Shown piece by piece: positions 32,329-36,702 of a stretch of 36,702 nucleotides of DNA. The translations under genes were made by a program, and so were the position numbers. The notes beneath the pieces were generated by a model. That model was given only the letters and a program-made list of their open reading frames with translations. It was not told where the DNA came from and ran no database searches. The stretch comes from Legionella sp. (lineage in GTDB: Bacteria; Pseudomonadota; Gammaproteobacteria; Legionellales; Legionellaceae): the NCBI GenBank assembly GCA_017306715.1, contig JAFKHV010000033.1:1-36702 (forward strand), written 5' to 3'. Each line of letters starts with the position of its first letter. Position 1 is the first letter of the stretch.

Positions 32329-33707
32329 TGCATTTCTCCTGTTCCGTTACGACTTCCTGCATTCACCTGGTCGATTCGCCCTAAAACCTCTGGCGGAACA
32401 GAAAAGTTCATTTCATTGTTTTGATTAGAACTTGATGATTCAATACCTTCTTGAGACAGATCCCGCTCCATATGAACTTGCTTTTTGGCATACTCTTGTT
32501 TGTCCTCATCTGGATCTAAATAAAAACCATCTTTAAAGACAATGGTGACTTCATTTCCTGCACCAATAGGAATTGTTGGGTGATATTGCTCTGCTCGCTT
32601 AATGTAATATTGCGCTAACATATCTCCTGATTTAGAGGCACCGCCATAGGCGGCATAGGGCACGATATTTCCAGAAGGGATAATCGAAGTTGCTCCAATA
32701 GGGCTGATGTTTTGCATGCTTTGCGCGTATTGTGCGGCTGAAGTAACACCTGAAATCACACCACTTAAACCCGCCCATTTCATGACCTTGCCATCTTTCA
32801 TCACGGGATTTCCCTTAATTCCGACCTTTCCTTTATAAAAAACCCATCCCGTAACGCGTTTATCAATAATCGGCTCTCCAGGGTACGCGCACGATAAATT
32901 ATAAAGAGCAGCAATAGCACGCTCACTGGAAATATCCCCATAGGTAAAACTACTGACACGGCACCCATGTAATCGAGCACGTTGTCCATTAGGAAGTCGT
33001 GCGTCTTCTATAAATTTGAATATCATCGCCCCATTGTCTTTTTCTTGACCGTTTACCGAGGTATCCGCATCCGCACCGCCTAAAACAACTGCTCTTACGG
33101 AGGTATTGGAAGGAACGTAGTGTTTAGGATTTAAATAATGTTTGTAATGAGCACGATGTCTTTTAGGCTTAGGCCGAAATGAAACCATATGAATTTTGGG
33201 CACTGCATCCGTGCGAGTGGCCACCCCAAATTGATTCAAAGAATTCATGGCATAGGTGTTTGCACCATGCCAAAATTCGGGGTTTTTAACTTGGCTTAAT
33301 TCATTGGGTAACTGATTCTCCTGCTCTAATTTTTGTGAAGCTTCTTCTTTCGTGTTTGTGACCGCGGCTAATTGCGCACTAAATTCTTCTTTTAACTCTT
33401 TTAATTGCTGTTGATGTTCCTCATTCATCGTTTTGAATTTTTTCGTCCACTGACTTATTTCTTTTTTAAGAGATTCCGTTTCCGTTTGCTGCGCAGTTAA
33501 TGCATTTTGAGCTACCGCCTCTGTGAAAGACTCCTCGATAATTCCAGTTAAATCAGCGCTTTCTTGTTTTTGTGGTTTCTTTTGAGAATGACCATCGACC
33601 ATGAGCGCAAAAATCATGACAAAACAGAAAAACACGCCACCAACGATCAAGAGCAATCGTCTAATTTGCACTCGTTTAATCAGTTTATTAAGTTGCCAAT
33701 TAGCCAT
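32325..33707 (-). CDS. traB: TraB channel scaffold (VirB10-like)
   Basis: A 460-aa protein (F TraB 475). Short cytoplasmic N-terminus, one membrane segment (about 18-37), a coiled coil (about 75-135), then the VirB10-like C-terminal domain (about 200-420). ATG 33707 is preferred because AAGGGGTGG precedes it; a frame open to 33755 would overlap traK more. TraB spans the envelope and links TraK/TraV to the inner membrane. It overlaps traK by 8 bp. Confidence 0.93.
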   Translation of the reverse strand: MANWQLNKLIKRVQIRRLLLIVGGVFFCFVMIFALMVDGHSQKKPQKQESADLTGIIEESFTEAVAQNALTAQQTETESLKKEISQWTKKFKTMNEEHQQQLKELKEEFSAQLAAVTNTKEEASQKLEQENQLPNELSQVKNPEFWHGANTYAMNSLNQFGVATRTDAVPKIHMVSFRPKPKRHRAHYKHYLNPKHYVPSNTSVRAVVLGGADADTSVNGQEKDNGAMIFKFIEDARLPNGQRARLHGCRVSSFTYGDISSERAIAALYNLSCAYPGEPIIDKRVTGWVFYKGKVGIKGNPVMKDGKVMKWAGLSGVISGVTSAAQYAQSMQNISPIGATSIIPSGNIVPYAAYGGASKSGDMLAQYYIKRAEQYHPTIPIGAGNEVTIVFKDGFYLDPDEDKQEYAKKQVHMERDLSQEGIESSSSNQNNEMNFSVPPEVLGRIDQVNAGSRNGTGEMQ

Positions 33708-34410
33708 GTGCCACCCCTTGAATACGATAAAGCATCGCGGTTTCTCCAGGAGCAATCGTTGCTTTGGAAAATTTCACGGCTAAAGTTCCCTCTTTTACAA
33801 ACCAATCTTGCGCTAATTGCAGCGGCTCTTTTCCCCCATTTCGAAGAGTAATGGTTTCGCCTGAAAGCTGTTTTCCTTCCCATGTTTCTTTTAATTGCAG
33901 CGTCAGACCTCGATTCCAACGCTCAACGCGCCCAAAGTATCTTTTAACGGCAACATCCGTAAAGGGCTTATTTTGTTCCATATGAGTTAAAAGAGAAGTA
34001 ATCGCCTCTGGCACCTCCTCTTGAGGCGCTTTTTCCGGTTTATTTACTGTGGTTGCTTTAGCAAGAGCAGCTGCAGGTTCCTTTGGTATTAATTCAATAG
34101 TCTTTCCTAAAGAATCCTCGGTATTGACTGTTACTGAATAATGACGACCCAATTTTGTTGTAAGAAATAAAGTGACAGGAGCCCTTACAGGTAATATATA
34201 AACACTATGATCCCCTTTATCGCGTTGAATCCCTAATGCTCCTGGTGGAAAAGCAAAATCCCAAATTTCATCATTTTTAATGAGAATTCTATTGTAATTA
34301 TTAGCACTCAACGTCAAGGAAATTTCTTCGTTATTCGCAACAGGCACCCCTGCTTGAGCGAAGCTCTTCAGTGACAGAAAAATAAGTGCATACCCTATTT
34401 TTTTAACCAT
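33700..34410 (-). CDS. traK: TraK secretin-like core protein (VirB9-like)
   Basis: A 236-aa exported protein (F TraK 242). Signal peptide of about 20 residues (ends AQA). The N-terminal part holds ISLTLSANNYNRILIKND, typical of TraK, and the C-terminal half has WNRGLTLQLKETWEG and a beta-rich domain that in F interacts with TraV and TraB. The ATG at 34410 has AAGGAAG upstream and overlaps traE by 8 bp. Confidence 0.93.
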   Translation of the reverse strand: MVKKIGYALIFLSLKSFAQAGVPVANNEEISLTLSANNYNRILIKNDEIWDFAFPPGALGIQRDKGDHSVYILPVRAPVTLFLTTKLGRHYSVTVNTEDSLGKTIELIPKEPAAALAKATTVNKPEKAPQEEVPEAITSLLTHMEQNKPFTDVAVKRYFGRVERWNRGLTLQLKETWEGKQLSGETITLRNGGKEPLQLAQDWFVKEGTLAVKFSKATIAPGETAMLYRIQGVAHG

Positions 34411-34972
34411 GATTATCTTCCTTATAAGATGCAAATTGGTCTATTGATAGACGACCTGATGCATAACGAAATGCCAATTTATAGATCTTCTCTTCCTCAC
34501 TCATTTGTTTTATGCCAACGTAACGAGCCAACCTTCCCTTAACCTTAACCGTGAGATGTTGGGGCGATGGAATAACCCGAGTAATGTAGAAACTAGAAGA
34601 TATTTTTTGTGCTTTAATGATTTTGGATTCTGCATTTAATGTTTTAACAAAATCGGCATAGTGCTTAGGATTCACGAACGATAACAACTGTTCATGGTTA
34701 GACTGTACTGTTTCAGGGGTAACATTCAATCGAGCATAGATAAAGTTCTTAGACATTAAACTTAAATAAGTTCCATCCACCCTATTCGCACTTTTGATGT
34801 ATCCTGGACTTCCATAAAAAGGAGTTATTTCAACGCTGTGACGATTCCAGCCAATATAGACCAGAATCGATAAAACCAGATTGGCAATCAAAAGCCCAAA
34901 TACCAAACAAACCATCAAGTTAAACCGCGCTGAGAGCTGACTTAGTTTATTTTGATATACTCTAAAATCCAT
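34403..34972 (-). CDS. traE: TraE pilus assembly protein (VirB5/VirB8-like)
   Basis: A 189-aa protein (F TraE 188) with an N-terminal membrane segment (about 20-40) and a periplasmic domain. YLSLMSKNFIYARLNVTPET (about 69-88) and SSFYITRVIPSPQHLTVKVKG (near 124-144) follow the family pattern. The ATG at 34972 has AAGGAG upstream. It follows traL by 10 bp. Confidence 0.92.
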   Translation of the reverse strand: MDFRVYQNKLSQLSARFNLMVCLVFGLLIANLVLSILVYIGWNRHSVEITPFYGSPGYIKSANRVDGTYLSLMSKNFIYARLNVTPETVQSNHEQLLSFVNPKHYADFVKTLNAESKIIKAQKISSSFYITRVIPSPQHLTVKVKGRLARYVGIKQMSEEEKIYKLAFRYASGRLSIDQFASYKEDNHG

Positions 34973-34982
34973 AACTTACTCC

Positions 34983-35279
34983 TTAAGCAACCCATACTCG
35001 GTAATAAGATTCAGGTAATTTAGGCAGGAAAAATTGCGTCAAGCCATGAGGCAAATACCAATAAGCTAAAACCAGCAAGGCTTTTGGTCCTTGCCCTTTT
35101 TTGATGGCACGCAATCCACCCACAAGACCAAAACCTAAGAGACTTACTAAAATTCGTTGGCTTAAAAATGTAAACAGCAACAAACAGATGCCAGCAACAA
35201 CAAGCTCATCTATGGTTAATGTCAAGTATCGTTTTGGCGCATCAATGTAATTTAAAAATTGATAATTCATTGGATTCAT
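34983..35279 (-). CDS. traL: TraL pilus assembly protein (VirB3-like)
   Basis: A 98-aa inner membrane protein (F TraL 91) with hydrophobic segments at about 25-45 and 67-82 and an initial FLNYIDAPKRYLTLTIDE (about 7-24), the family hallmark. ATG 35279 has GAGGG upstream; a longer frame to 35387 would overlap traA and is not used. It begins 19 bp after traA. Confidence 0.9.
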   Translation of the reverse strand: MNPMNYQFLNYIDAPKRYLTLTIDELVVAGICLLLFTFLSQRILVSLLGFGLVGGLRAIKKGQGPKALLVLAYWYLPHGLTQFFLPKLPESYYRVWVA

Positions 35280-35298
35280 TTCATGCCCTCTAATTTTC

Positions 35299-35589
35299 TT
35301 AATGAAACACGAAGATTTTAAGTAGCGCTCCAGGGATAAATGCGATAAAAAACACACCAAAAAATACTTTAGGGTTACGAGCTGCAACAGCTAGAGCAGT
35401 AGCACCCACAATATCGATTAAGATAAATATGATCCAAAACTTAGCATCGCTAGAGAACGTATCTTTTACGTCTCCATCCAGTGCAGTGACCAATAAATCT
35501 TTAGCAAATACGCTATGAGTCATAACAAGCATCATGAGCATCAAAGCGCCCTTGTTCATTAAATTTATAACTGATTTTCCTATGTTCAT
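35299..35589 (-). CDS. traA: TraA pilin
   Basis: A 96-aa F-type prepilin. ATG 35589 has a strong AAGGAG six bases before it, unlike the ATG at 35607. The leader (about 29 residues) ends SVFA; the mature pilin would be about 67 aa (F pilin 70), starting KDLLVTALDGDVKDTF, with two hydrophobic helices (about 20-40 and 47-66 of mature). Two helices joined by a short basic loop (ARNPK) match F pilin. It is shortest in leader relative to F (51-aa leader). Start and cleavage are predictions. It lies directly before traL, as in F. Confidence 0.85.
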   Translation of the reverse strand: MNIGKSVINLMNKGALMLMMLVMTHSVFAKDLLVTALDGDVKDTFSSDAKFWIIFILIDIVGATALAVAARNPKVFFGVFFIAFIPGALLKIFVFH

Positions 35590-35636
35590 TTTTCGCTCCT
35601 TATTCATTTGATGAAACCTAAGAGATTGACTCTAAT

Positions 35637-36008
35637 TCACGAGCCAAATTGCCAATTTTTTCTAAATAGGGCATTAACCATCGAGGAAAAATAAGTGCAT
35701 TCCCTATGATTTGAACTGACACGCTCTAGTGTCCTGTACACAAAATGAAGATTATCTAGTGCAAACTGAGTTCTGTTGGCTTTAATTAATGGAACAGATT
35801 GCTCCATCATGACTCCTGAATAACCCACATCAATTGAGCAATATTCCTTGGTATTCGCGTGAGCTAATTGACTTAAACTCGTTCCAAGATATTTGCACTC
35901 CTGAGCTAATTCCTCTTTATCTACAGGGGAAGAAAAACATACCCCGCTCACGATTAAAGCCGAACACAATGCAACAGCCTTTATTGCTATTTTTTTATTC
36001 AATTTCAC
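35637..36008 (-). CDS. Small exported protein upstream of traA (123 aa)
   Basis: A 123-aa protein with a signal peptide (about 1-27, ending SS). The mature part has four cysteines (C38, C57 and two near the end in the ECTY region and before), and no membrane segment. Start is GTG at 36008 with AAGGAG eight bases upstream. It precedes the pilin gene by 47 bp and follows traT by 118 bp. I do not recognise it. An accessory periplasmic role in pilus biogenesis is a position-based guess. Confidence 0.6.
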   Translation of the reverse strand: MKLNKKIAIKAVALCSALIVSGVCFSSPVDKEELAQECKYLGTSLSQLAHANTKEYCSIDVGYSGVMMEQSVPLIKANRTQFALDNLHFVYRTLERVSSNHRECTYFSSMVNALFRKNWQFGS

Positions 36009-36126
36009 AAGTTTTCTCCTTTTTTAGGGTGTACCAATCCCTTAAGCCTTAATCGCTTAATTTTCAATCACAAATCTCGGGGTTTTATTGAACGAATTAA
36101 ATCGTCTTTTTAAGTTTTTTGGCTCA

Positions 36127-36702
36127 TTAGAAGATTCCTGAAATCACTTTAACTAATCCCTGTTCTAATGGGGTACGCGCGTCTTGAAACGTTAAATTCA
36201 CTTTATTGGCATTGGATACCACACGCGTTCGATAGCGTTGATAAGGACTCGCGCGCGATGAGGTTTGGGAAGAAACGGTACTCCTCCCATTATTTAAATG
36301 GGATTGAACCTGCTCCTTCACGTGTACGCCCTTCCCTGCCCGCTCTGAGATTTGGATATCGGTAATCATGGTGTAGTTCACATCCTTGACCAGCGCATCG
36401 GCGGCCAAACCAATAACCCCACCCGCAAGACCTCCTGCAATCATACCCGTACCCGACTGGGTCATGCTTCCCATTGCAGTACCGGCAACCGCACCCGCAA
36501 TCGCCGAACCATACCCCCCACCTAAAGCCGATTGACTGGCCGCAACACTCATTTTACCCACCTTGAGTATGTTCGCTTGGAGCAAATAATGTGCGGTGTT
36601 GGGGTTATGAACGACTTGATAACCTTGATTGCTTAGAGTTGTTTTTAATTGAGGCATAATATTTAATTCCTCATCCGAAGTGTTTTTTACCGAAACATAG
36701 AC
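36127..36702 (-). CDS. traT: TraT surface exclusion lipoprotein (5' end missing)
   Basis: The frame is open to the right edge of the window, so the start and lipoprotein signal are outside. The 191 visible residues open VYVSVKNTSDEELN, matching the start of the mature F TraT (VKNTSDKDM), followed by GYQVV and the glycine-rich membrane-insertion region (about 60-105 visible), then DVNYTMITDIQISER (about 108-122) and RYRTRVVSNANKVNLTFQDA (about 157-176), both nearly as in F TraT. It would block mating between donor cells. In F traT lies between traS and traD; here it is at the head of the operon. Confidence 0.95.
   Translation of the reverse strand, partial: VYVSVKNTSDEELNIMPQLKTTLSNQGYQVVHNPNTAHYLLQANILKVGKMSVAASQSALGGGYGSAIAGAVAGTAMGSMTQSGTGMIAGGLAGGVIGLAADALVKDVNYTMITDIQISERAGKGVHVKEQVQSHLNNGRSTVSSQTSSRASPYQRYRTRVVSNANKVNLTFQDARTPLEQGLVKVISGIF

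Noticed and set aside
34983..35387. Longer traL frame starting at 35387
   Set aside because: It would overlap the pilin gene; the ATG at 35279 has its own ribosome site and gives the F-like length.
1..36702. tRNA or rRNA genes, integrase or attachment sites
   Set aside because: No cloverleaf-like sequence, rRNA segment or recombinase gene was recognised, so the type of element (plasmid or ICE) remains open.

Overview
This window looks like part of a conjugative plasmid or integrative conjugative element from a gammaproteobacterium. Legionella is my best guess, based on the AT-rich composition, the F-like transfer gene set and general protein resemblance. That is an inference, not a proof. 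No replication initiator, partition gene or integrase is visible, so plasmid versus ICE cannot be decided here.

Right two thirds (about 10.3-36.7 kb, all minus strand): a nearly complete F-type (MPF-F) type IV secretion and DNA-processing operon. In transcription order it runs traT (cut by the window edge), a small exported protein, traA, traL, traE, traK, traB, traV, traC, trbI, traW, traU, a small membrane protein, a 32-codon micro-ORF, trbC, traN, traF, trbB, traH, traG, a membrane protein in the traS position, traD, traI, and a polytopic membrane protein in the traX position. Most junctions overlap or are a few bases apart, with a clear Shine-Dalgarno sequence, so translational coupling is likely. 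TraI carries an extra C-terminal primase-like and TOPRIM-like extension.

About 9.39-10.21 kb: a TraM-like protein on the plus strand, preceded by a 456-bp non-coding region that I call oriT. Its minus strand carries TTGCGAGGGGTGTG (9570 to 9557), which matches the F/R1 TraI nicking core at 13 of 14 positions and has the same orientation relative to traM as in F. Repeats of CACCTA and a long-range inverted repeat lie between nic and traM.

Left of nic (0-9.4 kb), if the F geometry holds, is the leading region that enters the recipient first. It holds an ArdB/KlcA anti-restriction gene and a 350-aa phage/plasmid-type protein. Both are on the plus strand, so the T-strand is their template, and both are driven by near-identical promoter/leader modules with strong inverted repeats. 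Nearby are a 69-aa and a 98-aa protein, a small ORF split by an IS256-family element with an 8-bp target duplication, and several AT-rich genes of unknown function. Further left are a predicted orphan small RNA with its own promoter and terminator (3152-3282), a 111-bp inverted-repeat element, two unknown genes, and a DUF3987/YfjI-like protein.

The most interesting items are the duplicated hairpin-rich promoters of the anti-restriction region, the F-like nic with a TOPRIM-fused relaxase, the orphan small RNA, the IS-split gene that can be rebuilt in frame, the small CxxC gene with an internal stop, and a gene that may start at ATT.
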